Source of the DNA: Megaustenia siamemsis
Lineage: Eukaryota > Mollusca > Gastropoda > Stylommatophora > Ariophantidae
DNA length: 64,000 nt
Reading direction: 5' to 3'
Assembly: GCA_032433765.1 (NCBI GenBank)
Contig: JAVIAB010000160.1
Coordinates: 30,858,121 to 30,922,120, forward strand
How positions within the stretch are numbered: the stretch's first letter is position 1; each line of letters begins with the position of its first letter. Below, piece by piece: positions 1 through 15,000 of this stretch. The translations under genes were made by a program, and so were the position numbers. The notes below the pieces were generated by a model, which had not been told where the DNA came from, made no database searches, and saw only the letters and a list, made by a program, of their open reading frames with translations.

Positions 1-3000
1 GCTTGCTCTCTATGGGTAGTGAGATCCGATGGCTAGCCTTTTCTGTGTAGTGAGATCCGATGGCTTGCTCTCTATGGGTAGTGAGATCCGATGGCTTGCT
101 CTCTATGGGTAGTGAGATCCGATGGCTAGCCTTTCTGGGTTATGAGATCCGATGGCTTGCTCTCTATGGGTAGTGAGATCCGATGGCTTGCTCTCTATCG
201 GTAGTGAGATCCGATGGCTAGCCTTTTCTGGGTTATGAGATCCGATGGCTAGCTCTCTATGGGTAGTGAGATCCGATGGCTTGCTCTCTATGGGTAGTGA
301 GATCCGATGGCTAGCCGTTTCTGGGTTATGTGATCCGATGGCTTGCTCTCTATGGGTAGTGAGATCCGATGGCTCGCTCTCTGTGGGTAGTGAGATCCGA
401 TGGCTTGCTTTCTATGGGTAGTGAGATACGATGGCTAGCCTTTCTGTGTAGTGAGATCCGATGGCTTGCTCTCTATGGGTAGTGAGATCCGATGGCTAGC
501 CTTTTCTGTGTAGTGAGATCCGATGGCTTGCTCTCTATGGGTAGTGAGATCCGATGGCTAGCCTTTTCTGGGTTATGAGATTCGATGGCTTGCTCTCTAT
601 GGGTAGTGAGATCCGATGGCTAGCCTTTTCTGGGTTATGAAATTCGATGGCTTGCTCTCTATGGGTAGTTAGATCCGATGGCTAAACTTTCTGGGTAGTT
701 AGATCCGATGGCTAGCCATTTCTGGGTATGAGATCCGATGGCTTGCTCTCTATGGGTAGTGAGATCCGATGGCTAGCCTTTCTGGGTTGTGAAATCGATG
801 GCTTGCTCTCTATGGGTAGTTAGATCCGATGGCTAGCCTTTTCTGGGTTATGAGATTCGATGGCTTGCTCTCTATGGGTAGTGAGATCCGATGGCTTGCT
901 CTCTATGGGTAGTGAGATCCGATGGCTTGCTCTCTATGGGTAGTTAGATCCGATGGCTTGCTCTCTATGGGTAGTTAGATCCGATGGCTTGCTCTCTATG
1001 GGTAGTTAGATCCGATGGCTAGTCTTTTCTAGGTAGTTAGATCCGATGGCTAGCCTTTTCTGGGTTATGAGATTCGATGGCTTGCTCTCTATGGGTAGTG
1101 AGATCCGATGGCTAGCCTTTTCTGGGTATGAAATTCGATGGCTTGCTCTCTATGGGTAGTTAGATCCGATGGCTAGCCTTTTCTGGGTTATGAGATCCGA
1201 TGGCTTGCTCTCTATGGGTAGTGAGATCCGATGGCTTGCTCTCTATGGGTAGTGAGATCCGATGGCTAGCCTTTTTGGGTTATGAGATCCGATGGCTTGC
1301 TCTCTATGGGTAGTGAGATCCGATGGCTAGCCTTTTCTGGGTTATGAGATCCGATGGCTTGCTCTCTATGGGTAGTGAGATCCGATGGCTTGCTCTCTAT
1401 GGGTAGTGAGATCCGATGGCTAGCCTTTTCTGTGTAGTGAGATCCGATGGCTTGCTCTCTATGGGTAGTGAGATCCGATGGCTTGCTCTCTATGGGTAGT
1501 GAGATCCGATGGCTAGCCTTTCTGGGTTATGAGATCCGATGGCTTGCTCTCTATGGGTAGTGAGATCCGATGGCTTGCTCTCTATGGGTAGTGAGATCCA
1601 ATGGCTAGCCTTTTCTGGGTTATGAGATCCGATGGCTTGCTCTCTATGGGTAGTGAGATCCGATGGCTTGCTCTCTATGGGTAGTGAGATCCGATGGCTA
1701 GCCGTTTCTGGGTTCTGAGATCCGATGGCTTGCTCTCTATGGGTAGTGAGATCCGATGGCTCGCTCTCTGTGGGTAGTGAGATCCGATGGCTTGCTCTCT
1801 ATGGGTAGTGAGATCCGATGGCTAGCCTTTTCTGTGTAGTGAGATCCGATGGCTTGCTCTCTATGGGTAGTGAGATCCGATGGCTAGCCTTTTCTGTGTA
1901 GTGAGATCCGATGGCTTGCTCTCTATGGGTAGTGAGATCCTATGGCTAGCCTTTTCTGTGTAGTGAGATCCGATGGCTTGCTCTCTATGGGTAGTGAGAT
2001 CCGATGGCTTGCTCTCTATGGGTAGTGAGATCCGATGGCTTGCTCTCTATGGGTAGTTAGATCCGATGGCTAGCCTTTTCTGGGTTATGAGATCCGATGG
2101 CTTGCTCTCTATGGGTAGTGAGATCCGATGGCTAGCCTTTTCTGGGTTATGAGATCCGATAGCTTGCTCTCTATGGGTAGTGAGATCCGATGGCTTGCTC
2201 TCTATGGGTAGTGAGATCCGATGGCTAGCCTTTTCTGTGTAGTGAGATCCGATGGCTTGCTCTCTATGGGTAGTGAGATCCGATGGCTTGCTCTCTATGG
2301 GTAGTGAGATCCGATGGCTAGCCTTTTCTGGGTTATGAGATCCGATGGCTTGCTCTCTATGGGTAGTGAGATCCGATGGCTTGCTCTCTATGGGTAGTGA
2401 GATTCAATGGCTAGCCTTTTCTGTGTAGTGAGATCCGATGGCTTGCTCTCTATGGGTAGTGAGATCCGATGGCTCGCTCTCTGTGGGTAGTGAGATCCGA
2501 TGGCTTGCTCTCTATGGGTAGTGAGATACGATGGCTAGCCTTTTCTGTGTAGTGAGATCCGATGGCTTGCTCTCTATGGGTAGTGAGATCCGATGGCTTG
2601 CTCTCTATGGGTAGTGAGATCCGATGGCTAGCCTTTTCTGGGTTATGAGATCCGATGGCTAGCTCTCTATGGGTAGTGAGATCCGATGGCTTGCTCTCTA
2701 TGGGTAGTGAGATCCGATGGCTAGCCGTTTCTGGGTTATGAGATCCGATGGCTTGCTCTCTATGGGTAGTGAGATCCGATGGCTCGCTCTCTGTGGTAGT
2801 GAGATCCGATGGCTTGCTCTCTATGGGTAGTGAGATACGATGGCTAGCCTTCTGTGTAGTGAGATCCGATGGCTTGCTCTCTATGGGTAGTGAGATCCGA
2901 TGGCTAGCCTTTTCTGTGTAGTGAGATCCGATGGCTTGCTCTCTATGGGTAGTGAGATCCGATGGCTTGCTCTCTATGGGTAGTTAGATCCGATGGCTAG

Positions 3001-6000
3001 TCTTTTCTAGGTAGTTAGATCCGATGGCTAGCCTTTCTGGGTTATGAGATTCGATGGCTTGCTCTCTATGGGTAGTGAGATCCGATGGCTAGCCTTTTCT
3101 GGGTTATGAAATCGATGGCTTGCTCTCTATGGGTAGTTAGATCCGATGGCTAGCTTTTCTAGGTAGTTAGATCCGATGGCTAGCCATTTCTGGGTTTGAG
3201 ATCGATGGCTTGCTCTCTATGGGTAGTGAGATCCGATGGCTAGCTTTTTCTGGGTTATGAAATTCGATGGCTTGCTCTCTATGGGTAGTTAGATCCGATG
3301 GCTAGCCTTTTCTGGGTTATGAGATTCGATGGCTTGCTCTCTATGGTGTAGTGAGATCCGATGGCTTGCTCTCTATGGGTAGTGAGATCCGATGGCTTGC
3401 TCTCTATGGGTAGTTAGATCCGATGGCTTGCTCTCTATGGGTAGTGAGATCCGATGGCTTGCTCTCTATGGGTAGTAGATCCGATGGCTTGCTCTCTATG
3501 GGTAGTAGATCCGATGGCTAGTCTTTTCTAGGTAGTTAGATCCGATGGCTAGCCTTTCTGGTTATTAGATTCGATGGCTTGCTCTCTATGGGTAGTGAGA
3601 TCCGATGGCTAGCCTTTTCTGGGTTATGAGATCCGATGGCTTGCTCTCTATGGGTAGTGAGATCCGATGGCTTGCTCTCTATGGGTAGTGAGATCCGATG
3701 GCTAGCCGTTTCTGGGTTATGAGATCCGATGGCTTGCTCTCTATGGGTAGTTAGATCCGATGGCTTGCTCTCTATGGGTAGTTAGATCCGATGGCTTGCT
3801 CTCTATGGTTAGTTAGATCCGATGGCTTGCTCTCTATGGGTAGTTAGATCCGATGGCTTGCTCTCTATGGGTAGTGAGATCCGATGGCTAGCCTTTTCTG
3901 GGTTATGAGATCCGATGGCTTGCTCTCTATGGGTAGTGAGATCCGATGGCTTGCTCTCTATGGGTAGTGAGATCCGATGGCTAGCCTTTTCTGGTTATGA
4001 GATCCGATGGCTTGCTCTCTATGGGTAGTGAGATCCGATGGCTTGCTCTCTATGGGTAGTGAGATCCGATGGCTAGCGTTTCTGGGTTCTGAGATCCGAT
4101 GGCTTGCTCTCTATGGGTAGTGAGATCCGATGGCTCGCTCTCTGTGGGTAGTGAGATCCGATGGCTTGCTCTCTATGGGTAGTGAGATCCGATGGCTAGC
4201 CTTTTCTATGTGTAGTGAGATCCGATGGCTTGCTCTCTATGGGTAGTGAGATCCGATGGCTAGCCTTTTTTGTGTAGTGAGATCCGATAGCTTGCTCTCT
4301 ATGGGTAGTGAGATCCGATGGCTAGCCTTTTCTGTGTAGTGAGATCCGATGGCTTGCTCTCTATGGGTAGTGAGATCCGATGGCTTGCTCTCTATGGGTA
4401 GTGAGATCCGATGGCTAGCCTTTTCTGGGTTATGAGATCCGATGGCTTGCTCTCTATTGGTAGTGAGATCCGATGGCTTGCTCTCTATGGGTAGTGAGAT
4501 CCGATGGCTAGCGTTTTCTGGGTTATGAGATCCGATGGCTTGCTCTCTATGGGTAGTGAGATCCGATGGCTTGCTCTCTATGGGTAGTGAGATCCGATGG
4601 CTAGCCGTTTCTTGGTTATGAGATCCGATGGCTTGCTCTCTATGGGTAGTGAGATCCGATGGCTCGCTCTCTGTGGGTAGTGAGATCCGATGGCTTGCTC
4701 TCTATGGGTAGTGAGAACACGATGGCTAGCCTTTTCTGTGTAGTGAGATCCGATGGCTTGCTCTCTATGGGTAGTGAGATCCGATGGCTAGCCTTTTCTG
4801 TGTAGTGAGATCCGATGGCTTGCTCTCTATGGGTAGTGAGATCCGTTGCTTGCTCTCTATGGGTAGTTAGATCCGATGGCTAGTCTTTTCTAGGTAGTTA
4901 GATCCGATGGCTAGCCTTTTCTGGGTTATGAGATTCGATGGCTTGCTCTCTATGGGTAGTGAGATCAGATGGCTAGCCCTTTTATGGGTATGAAATTCGA
5001 TGGCTTGCTCTCTATGGGTAGTTAGATCCGATGGCTAGACTTTTTAGGTAGTTAGATCCGATGGCTAGCCTTTTCTGGGTTATGAGATTCGATGGCTTGC
5101 TCTCTATGGGTAGTGAGATCCGATGGCTAGCCTTTTCTGGGTTATGAAATTCGATGGCTTGCTCTCTATGGGTAGTTAGATCCGATGGCTAGCCTTTTCT
5201 GGGTTATGAGATTCGATGGCTTGCTCTCTATGGGTAGTGAGATCCGATGGCTTGCTCTCCATGGGTAGTGAGATCCGATGGCTTGCTCTCTATGGGTAGT
5301 TAGATCCGATGGCTTGCTCTCTATGGGTAGTTAGATCCGATGGCTTGCTCTCTATGGGTAGTTAGATCCGATGGCTTGCTCTCTATGGGTAGTTAGATCC
5401 GATGGCTAGGTCTTTTCTAGATAGTTAGATCCGATGGCTAGCCTTTTCTGGGTTATGAGATTCGATGGCTTGCTCTCTATGGGTAGTGAGATCCGATGGC
5501 TAGCCTTTTCTGGGTATGAAATTCGATGGCTTGCTCCCTATGGGTAGTTAGATTGATGGCTAGCCTTTTCTGGGTTATGAGATCCGATGGCTTGCTCTCT
5601 ATGGGTAGTGAGATCCGATGGCTTGCTCTCTATGGGTTAGTGAGATCCGATGGCTAGCTTTTTTGGGTTATGAGATCCGATGGCTTGCTCTCTATGGGTA
5701 GTGAGATCCGATGGCTAGCCTTTTCTGGGTTATGAGATCCGATGGCTTGCTCTCTATGGGTAGTGAGATCCGATGGCTTGCTCTCTATGGGTAGTTAGAT
5801 CGATGGCTTGCTCTCTATGGGTAGTTAGATCCGATGGCTTGCTCTCTATGGGTAGTTAGATCCGATGGCTTGCTCTCTATGGGTAGTTAGATCCGATGGC
5901 TTGCTCTCTATGGGTAGTTAGATCCGATGGCTAGTCTTTCTAGGTAGTTAGATCCGATGGCTAGCCTTTTCTGGGTTATGAGATTCGATGGCTTGCTCTC

Positions 6001-9000
6001 TATGGGTAGTGAGATCCGATGGCTAGCCTTTTCTGGTTAGAGATCCGATGGCTTGCTCTCTATGGGTAGTTAGATCCGATGGCTAGCCTTTTCTGGGTTA
6101 TGAGATCCGATGGCTTGCTCTCTATGGGTAGTGAGATCCGATGGCTAGCCTTTCTGGGTTATGAGATCCGATGGCTTACTCTCTATGGGTAGTGAGATCC
6201 GATGGCTTGCTCTCTATGGGTAGTGAGATCCGATGGCTAGCCTTTCTGTGTAGTGAGATCCGATGGCTTGCTCTCTATGGGTAGTGAGATCCGATGGCTT
6301 GCTCTCTATGGGTAGTGAGATCCGATGGCTAGCTTTTTCTGGGTTATGAGATCCGATGGCTTGCTCTCTATGGGTAGTGAGATCCGATGGCTTGCTCTCT
6401 ATGGGTAGTGAGATCCAATGGCTAGCCTTTTCTGGGTTATGAGATCCGATGGCTTGCTCTCTATGGGTAGTGAGATCCGATGGCTTGTTCTCTATGGGTA
6501 GTGAGATCCGATGGCTAGCCGTTTCTGGGTTCTGAGATCCGATGGCTTGCTCTCTATGGGTAGTGAGATCCGATGGCTCGCTCTCTGTGGGTAGTGAGAT
6601 CCGATGGCTGCTCTCTATGGGTAGTGAGATCCGATGGCTAGCCTTTTATGGGTAGTGAGATCCGATGGCTTGCTCTCTATGGGTAGTGAGATCCGATGGC
6701 TTGCTCTCTATGGGTAGTAGATCCGATGGCTAGTCTTTTCTAGGTAGTTAGATCCGATGGCTAGCCTTTTCTGGGTTATGAGATTCGATGGCTTGCTCTC
6801 TATGGGTAGTGAGATCCGATGGCTAGCCTTTTCTGGATTATGAAATTCGATGGCTTGCTCTCTATGGGTAGTTAGATCCGATGGCTAGACTTTTCTAGGT
6901 AGTTAGATCCGATGGCTAGCCTTTCTGGGTTTTGAGATCGATGGCTTGCTCTCTATGGGTAGTGAGATCCGATGGCTAGCTTTTCTGGGTTATGAAATTC
7001 GATGGCTTGCTCTCTATGGGTAGTTAGATCCGATGGCTAGCCTTTTCTGGGTTATGAGATTCGATGGCTTGCTCTCTATGGGTAGTGAGATCCGATGGCT
7101 TGCTATCTATGGGTAGTGAGATCCGATGGCTTGCTCTCTATGGGTAGTAGATCCGATGGCTTGCTCTCTATGGGTAGTTAGATCCGATGGCTTGCTCTCT
7201 ATGGGTAGTAGATCCGATGGCTTGCTCTCTATGGGTAGTTAGATCCGATGGCTAGGCTTTTCTATGTAGTTAGATCCGATGGCTAGCCTTTCTGGGTTAT
7301 GAGATTCGATGGCTTGCTCTCTATGGGTAGTGAGATCCGATGGCTAGCCTTTACTGGGTTATGAAATTCGATGGCTTGCTCTCTATGGGTAGTTAGATCC
7401 GATGGCTAGCCTTTTCTGGGTTATGAGATCCGATGGCTTGCTCTCTATGGGTAGTGAGATCCGATGGCTTGCTCTCTATGGGTAGTTAGATCCGATGGCT
7501 AGCCTTTTCTGGGTTATGAGATCCGATGGCTTGCTCTCTATGGGTAGTGAGATCCGATGGCTTGCCTTTTCTGGGTTATTAGATCCGATGGCTTGCTCTC
7601 TATGGGTAGTGAGATCCGATGGCTTGCTCTCTATGGGTAGTGAGATCCGATGGCTAGCCTTTTCTGTGTAGTGAGATCCGATGGCTTGCTCTCTATGGGT
7701 AGTGAGATCCGATGGCTTGCTCTCTATGGGTAGTGAGATCCGATGGCTAGCCTTTTCTGGGTTATGAGATCCGATGGCTTGCTCTCTATGGGTAGTGAGA
7801 TCCGATGGCTTGCTCTCTATGGGTAGTGAGATCCAATGGCTAGCCTTTTCTGGGTTATGAGATCCGATGGCTTGCTCTCTATGGGTAGTGAGATCCGATG
7901 GCTTGCTCTCTATGGGTAGTGAGATCCGATGGCTAGCCGTTTCTGGGTTCTGAGATCCGATGGCTTGCTCTCTATGGGTAGTGAGATCCGATGGCTCGCT
8001 CTCTGTGGGTAGTGAGATCCGATGGCTTGCTCTCTATGGGTAGTGAGATCCGATGGCTAGCCTTTTCTGTGTAGTGAGATCCGATGGCTTGCTCTCTATG
8101 GGTAGTGAGATCCGATGGCTAGCCTTTTCTGTGTAGTGAGATCCGATGGCTTGCTCTCTATGGGTAGTGAGATCCTATGACTAGCCTTTTCTGTGTAGTG
8201 GGATCCGATGGCTTGCTCTCTATGGGTAGTGAGATCCGATGGCTTGCTCTCTATGGGTAGTGAGATCCGATGGCTTGCTCTCTATGGGTAGTTAGATCCG
8301 ATGGCTAGCCTTTTCTGGGTTATGAGATCCGATGGCTTGCTCTCTATGGGTAGTGAGATCCGATGGCTAGCCTTTTCTGGGTATGAGATCCGATAGCTTG
8401 CTCTCTATGGGTAGTGAGATCCGATGGCTTGCTCTCTATGGGTAGTGAGATCCGATGGCTAGCCTTTTCTGTGTAGTGAGATCCGATGGCTTGCTCTCTA
8501 TGGGTAGTGAGATCCGATGGCTTGCTCTCTATGGGTAGTGAGATCCGATGGCTAGCCTTTTCTGGGTTATGAGATCCGATGGCTTGCTCTCTATGGGTAG
8601 TGAGATCCGATGGCTTGCTCTCTATGGGTAGTTAGATCCGATGGCTAGCCTTTTCTGGGTTATGAGATCCGATGGCTTGCTCTCTATGGGTAGTGAGATC
8701 CGATGGCTTGCTCTCTATGGGTAGTTAGATCCGATGGCTAGCCTTTTCTGGGTTATGAGATCCGATGGCTTGCTCTCTATGGGTAGTGAGATCCGATGGC
8801 TAGCCTTTTCTGGGTTATGAGATCCGATGGCTTGCTCTCTATGGGTAGTGAGATCCGATGGCTTGCTCTCTATGGGTAGTGAGATCCGATGGCTAGCCGT
8901 TTCTGGGTTCTGAGATCCGATGGCTTGCTCTCTATGGGTAGTTAGATCCGATGGCTTGCTCTCTATGGGTAGTTAGATCCGATGGCTTGCTCTCTATGGG

Positions 9001-12000
9001 TAGTTAGATTCGATGGCTTGCTCTCTATGGGTAGTTAGATCCGATGGCTTGCTCTCTATGGGTAGTGAGATCCGATGGCTAGCCTTTTCTGGGTTATGAG
9101 ATCTGATGGCTTGCTCTCTATGGGTAGTGAGATCCGATGGCTTGCTCTCTATGGGTAGTGAGATCCAATGGCTAGCCTTTCTGGGTTATGAGATCCGATG
9201 GCTTGCTCTCTATGGGTAGTGAGATCCGATGGCTTGCTCTCTATGGGTAGTGAGATCCGATGGCTAGCCGTTTCTGGGTTCTGAGATCCGATGGCTTGCT
9301 CTCTATGGGTAGTGAGATCCGATGGCTCGCTCTCTGTGGGTAGTGAGATCCGATGGCTTGCTCTCTATGGGTAGTGAGATCCGATGGCTAGCCTTTTCTG
9401 GTAGTGAGATCCGATGGCTTGCTCTCTATGGGTAGTGAGATCCGATGGCTAGCCTTTTCTGTGTAGTGAGATCCGATAGCTTGCTCTCTATGGGTAGTGA
9501 GATCCGATGGCTAGCCTTTTCTGTGTAGTGAGATCCGATGGCTTGCTCTCTATGGGTAGTGAGATCCGATGGCTTGCTCTCTATGGGTAGTTAGATCCGA
9601 TGGCTAGCCTTTTCTGGGTTATGAGATCCGATGGCTTGCTCTCTATGGGTAGTGAGATCCGATGGCTTGCTCTCTATGGGTAGTGAGATCCGATGGCTAG
9701 CCTTTTCTGGGTTATGAGATCCGATGGCTTGCTCTCTATGGGTAGTGAGATCCGATGGCTTGCTCTCTATGGGTAGTGAGATCCGATGGCTAGCCGTTTC
9801 TGGGTTATGAGATCCGATGGCTTGCTCTCTATGGGTAGTGAGATCCGATGGCTCGCTCTCTGTGGGTAGTGAGATCCGATGGCTTGCTCTCTATGGGTAG
9901 TGAGATACGATGGCTAGCCTTTTCTGTGTAGTGAGATCCGATGGCTTGCTCTCTATGGGTAGTGAGATCCGATGGCTAGCCTTTTCTGTGTAGTGAGATC
10001 CGATGGCTTGCTCTCTATGGGTAGTGAGATCCCGTTGCTTGCTCGTTATGGGTAGTTAGATCCGATGGCTAGTCTTTTCTAGGTAGTTAGATCCGATGGC
10101 TAGCCTTTTCTGGGTTATGAGATTCGATGGCTTGCTCTCTATGGGTAGTGAGATCAGATGGCTAGCCTTTTCTGGGTTATGAAATTCGATGGCTTGCTCT
10201 CTATGGGTAGTTAGATCCGATGGCTAGCCTTTCTGGGTTATGAGATTCGATGGCTTGCTCTCTATGGGTAGTGAGATCCGATGGCTTGCTCTCTATGGGT
10301 AGTGAGATCCGATGGCTTGCTCTCTATGGGTAGTTAGATCCGATGGCTTGCTCTCTATGGGTAGTTAGATCCGATGGCTTGCTCTCTATGGGTAGTTAGA
10401 TCCGATGGCTAGCCTTTTCTGGGTTATGAGATCCGATGGCTTGCTCTCTATGGGTAGTGAGATCCGATGGCTTGCTCTCTATGGGTAGTGAGATCCGATG
10501 GCTAGCCTTTTCTGGGTTATGAGATCCGATGGCTTGCTCTCTATGGGTAGTGAGATCCGATGGCTTGCTCTCTATGGGTAGTGAGATCCAATGGCTAGCC
10601 TTTTCTGGGTTATGAGATCCGATGGCTTGCTCTCTATGGGTAGTGAGATCCGATGGCTTGCTCTCTATGGGTAGTTAGATCCGATGGCTAGCCTTTTCTG
10701 GGTTATGAGATCCGATGGCTTGCTCTCTATGGGTAGTGAGATCCGATGGCTAGCCTTTTCTGGGTTATGAGATCCGATGGCTTGCTCTCTATGGGTAGTG
10801 AGATCCGATGGCTTGCTCTCTATGGGTAGTGAGATCCGATGGCTAGCCGTTTCTGGGTTCTGAGATCCGATGGCTTGCTCTCTATGGGTAGTTAGATCCG
10901 ATGGCTTGCTCTCTATGGGTAGTTAGATCCGATGGCTTGCTCTCTATGGGTAGTTAGATTCGATGGCTTGCTCTCTATGGGTAGTTAGATCCGATGGCTT
11001 GCTCTCTATGGGTAGTGAGATCCGATGGCTAGCCTTTTCTGGGTTATGAGATCCGATGGCTTGCTCTCTATGGGTAGTGAGATCCGATGGCTTGCTCTCT
11101 ATGGGTAGTGAGATCCAATGGCTAGCCTTTTCTGGGTTATGAGATCCGATGGCTTGCTCTCTATGGGTAGTGAGATCCGATGGCTTGCTCTCTATGGGTA
11201 GTGAGATCCGATGGCTAGCCGTTTCTGGGTTCTGAGATCCGATGGCTTGCTCTCTATGGGTAGTGAGATCCGATGGCTCGCTCTCTGTGGGTAGTGAGAT
11301 CCGATGGCTTGCTCTCTATGGGTAGTGAGATCCGATGGCTAGCCTTTCTGTGTAGTGAGATCCGATGGCTTGCTCTCTATGGGTAGTGAGATCCGATGGC
11401 TAGCCTTTTCTGTGTAGTGAGATCCGATAGCTTGCTCTCTATGGGTAGTGAGATCCGATGGCTAGCCTTTTCTGTGTAGTGAGATCCGATGGCTTGCTCT
11501 CTATGGGTAGTGAGATCCGATGGCTTGCTCTCTATGGGTAGTTAGATCCGATGGCTAGCCTTTTCTGGGTTATGAGATCCGATGGCTTGCTCTCTATGGG
11601 TAGTGAGATCCGATGGCTTGCTCTCTATGGGTAGTGAGATCCGATTGCTAGCCTTTTCTGGGTTATTAGATCCGATGGCTTGCTCTCTATGGGTAGTGAG
11701 ATCCGATGGCTTGCTCTCTATGGGTAGTGAGATCCGATGGCTAGCCGTTTCTGGGTTATGAGATCCGATGGCTTGCTCTCTATGGGTAGTGAGATCCGAT
11801 GGCTCGCTCTCTGTGGGTAGTGAGATCCGATGGCTTGCTCTCTATGGGTAGTGAGATACGATGGTTAGCCTTTTCTGTGTAGTGAGATCCGATGGCTTGC
11901 TCTCTATGGGTAGTGAGATCCGATGGCTAGCCTTTTCTGTGTAGTGAGATCCGATGGCTTGCTCTCTATGGGTAGTGAGATCCGTTGCTTGCTCTTTATG

Positions 12001-15000
12001 GGTAGTTAGATCCGATGGCTAGTCTTTTCTAGGTAGTTAGATCCGATGGCTAGCCTTTTCTGGGTTATGAGATTCGATGGCTTGCTCTCTATGGGTAGTG
12101 AGATCAGATGGCTAGCCTTTTCTGGGTTATGAAATTCGATGGCTTGCTCTCTATGGGTAGTTAGATCCGATGGCTAGACTTTTCTAGGTAGTTAGATCCG
12201 ATGGCTAGCCTTTTCTGGGTTATGAGATTCGATGGCTTGCTCTCTATGGGTAGTGAGATCCGATGGCTAGCCTTTTCTGGGTTATGAAATTCGATGGCTT
12301 GCTCTCTATGGGTAGTTAGATCCGATGGCTAGCCTTTTCTGGGTTATGAGATTCGATGGCTTGCTCTCTATGGGTAGTGAGATCGGATGGCTTGCTCTCT
12401 ATGGGTAGTGAGATCCGATGGCTTGCTCTCTATGGGTAGTTAGATCCGATGGCTTGCTCTCTATGGGTAGTTAGATCCGATGGCTTGCTCTCTATGGGTA
12501 GTTAGATCCGATGGCTTGCTCTCTATGGGTAGTTAGATCCGATGCCTAGTCTTTTCTAGGTAGTTAGATCCGATGGCTATCCTTTTCTGGGTTATGAGAT
12601 TCGATGGCTTGCTCTCTATGGGTAGTGAGATCCGATGGCTAGCCTTTTCTGGGTTATGAAATTCGATGGCTTGCTCTCTATGGGTAGTTAGATCCGATGG
12701 CTAGCCTTTTCTGGGTTATGAGATCCGATGGCTTGCTCTCTATGAGTAGTGAGATCCGATGGCTTGCTCTCTATGGGTAGTGAGATCCGATGGCTAGCCT
12801 TTTTTGGGTTATGAGATCCGATGGCTTGCTCTCTATGGGTAGTGAGATCCGATGGCTAGCCTTTTCTGGGTTATGAGATCCGATGGCTTGCTCTCTATGG
12901 GTAGTGAGATCCGATGGCTTGCTCTCTATGGGTAGTTAGATCCGATGGCTTGCTCTCTATGGGTAGTTAGATCCGATGGCTTGCTCTCTATGGGTAGTTA
13001 GATCCGATGGCTTGCTCTCTATGGGTAGTTAGATCCGATGGCTTGCTCTCTATGGGTAGTTAGATCCGATGGCTAGTCTTTTCTAAGTAGTTAGATCCGA
13101 TGGCTAGCCTTTTCTGGGTTATGAGATTCGATGGCTTGCTCTCTATGGGTAGTGAGATCCGATGGCTAGCCTTTTCTGGGTTATGAGATCCGATGGCTTG
13201 CTCTCTATGGGTAGTTAGATCCGATGGCTAGCCTTTTCTGGGTTATGAGATCCGATGGCTTGCTCTCTATGGGTAGTGAGATCCGATGGCTAGCCTTTTC
13301 TGGGTTATGAGATCCGATGGCTTGCTCTCTATGGGTAGTGAGATCCGATGGCTTGCTCTCTATGGGTAGTGAGATCCGATGGCTAGCCTTTTCTGTGTAG
13401 TGAGATCCGATGGCTTGCTCTCTATGGGTAGTGAGAGCCGATGGCTTGCTCTCTATGGGTAGTGAGATCCGATGGCTAGCCTTTTCTGGGTTATGAGATC
13501 CGATGGCTTGCTCTCTATGGGTAGTGAGATCCGATGGCTTGTTCTCTATGGGTAGTGAGATCCGATGGCTAGCCGTTTCTGGGTTCTGAGATCCGATGGC
13601 TTACTCTCTATGGGTAGTGAGATCCGATGGCTCGCTCTCTGTGGGTAGTGAGATCCGATGGCTTGCTATCTATGGGTAGTGAGATCCGATGGCTAGCCTT
13701 TTCTGTGTAGTGAGATCCGATGGCTTGCTCTCTATGGGTAGTGAGATCCGATGGCTAGCCTTTTCTGTGTAGTGAGATCCGATGGCCTGCTCTCTACGGG
13801 TAGTGAGATCCTATGGCTAGCCTTTTTGTGTAGTGGGATCCGATGGCTTGCTCTCTATGGGTAGTGAAATCCGATGGCTAGCCTTTTCTGGGTTATGAGA
13901 TCCGATGGCTTGCTCTCTATGGGTAGTGAGATCCGATGGCTTGCTCTCTATGGGTAGTGAGATCCGATGGCTAGCCTTTTCTGAGTTATGAGATCCGATG
14001 GCTTGCTCTCTATGGGTAGTGAGATCCGATGGCTTGCTCTCTATGGGTAGTGAGAGCCGATGGCTTGCTCTCTATGGGTAGTGAGATCCGATGGCTAGCC
14101 TTTTCTGGGTTATGAGATCCGATGGCTTGCTCTCTATGGGTAGTGAGATCCGATGGCTTGTTCTCTATGGGTAGTGAGATCCGATGGCTAGCCGTTTCTG
14201 GGTTCTGAGATCCGATGGCTTACTCTCTATGGGTAGTGAGATCCGATGGCTCGCTCTCTGTGGGTAGTGAGATCCGATGGCTTGCTATCTATGGGTAGTG
14301 AGATCCGATGGCTAGCCTTTTCTGTGTAGTGAGATCCGATGGCTTGCTCTCTATGGGTAGTGAGATCCGATGGCTAGCCTTTTCTGAGTTATGAGATCCG
14401 ATGGCTTGCTCTCTATGGGTAGTGAGATCCGATGGCTTGCTCTCTATGGGTAGTGAGATCCGATGGCTAGCCGTTTCTGGGTTATGAGATCCGATGGCTT
14501 GCTCTCTATGGGTAGTGAGATCCGATGGCTCGCTCTCTGTGGGTAGTGAGATCCGATGGCTTGCTCTCTATGGGTAGTGAGATACGATGGCTAGCCTTTT
14601 CTGTGTAGTGAGATCCGATGGCTTGCTCTCTATGGGTAGTGAGATCCGATGGCTAGCCTTTTCTGTGTAGTGAGATCCGATGGCCTGCTCTCTATGGGTA
14701 GTGAGATCCGATGGCTTGCTCTCTATGGGTAGTGAGATCCGATGGCTTGCTCTCTATGGGTAGCGAGATCCGATTGCTAGCCTTTTCTGTGTAGTGAGAT
14801 CCGATGGCTAGCCTTTTCTGTGTAGTGAGATCCGATTGCTAGCCTTTTCTGGGTAGTGGGATCCGATGACTAGCCTTTTCTGTGTAGCGAGATCCGATGA
14901 CTAGCCTTTTCTGTGTAGCGAGATCCGATGACTAGCCTTTTCTGTGTAGTGAGATCCGATGGCTTGCTCTCTATGGGTAGTGAGATCCAATGGCTTGCTC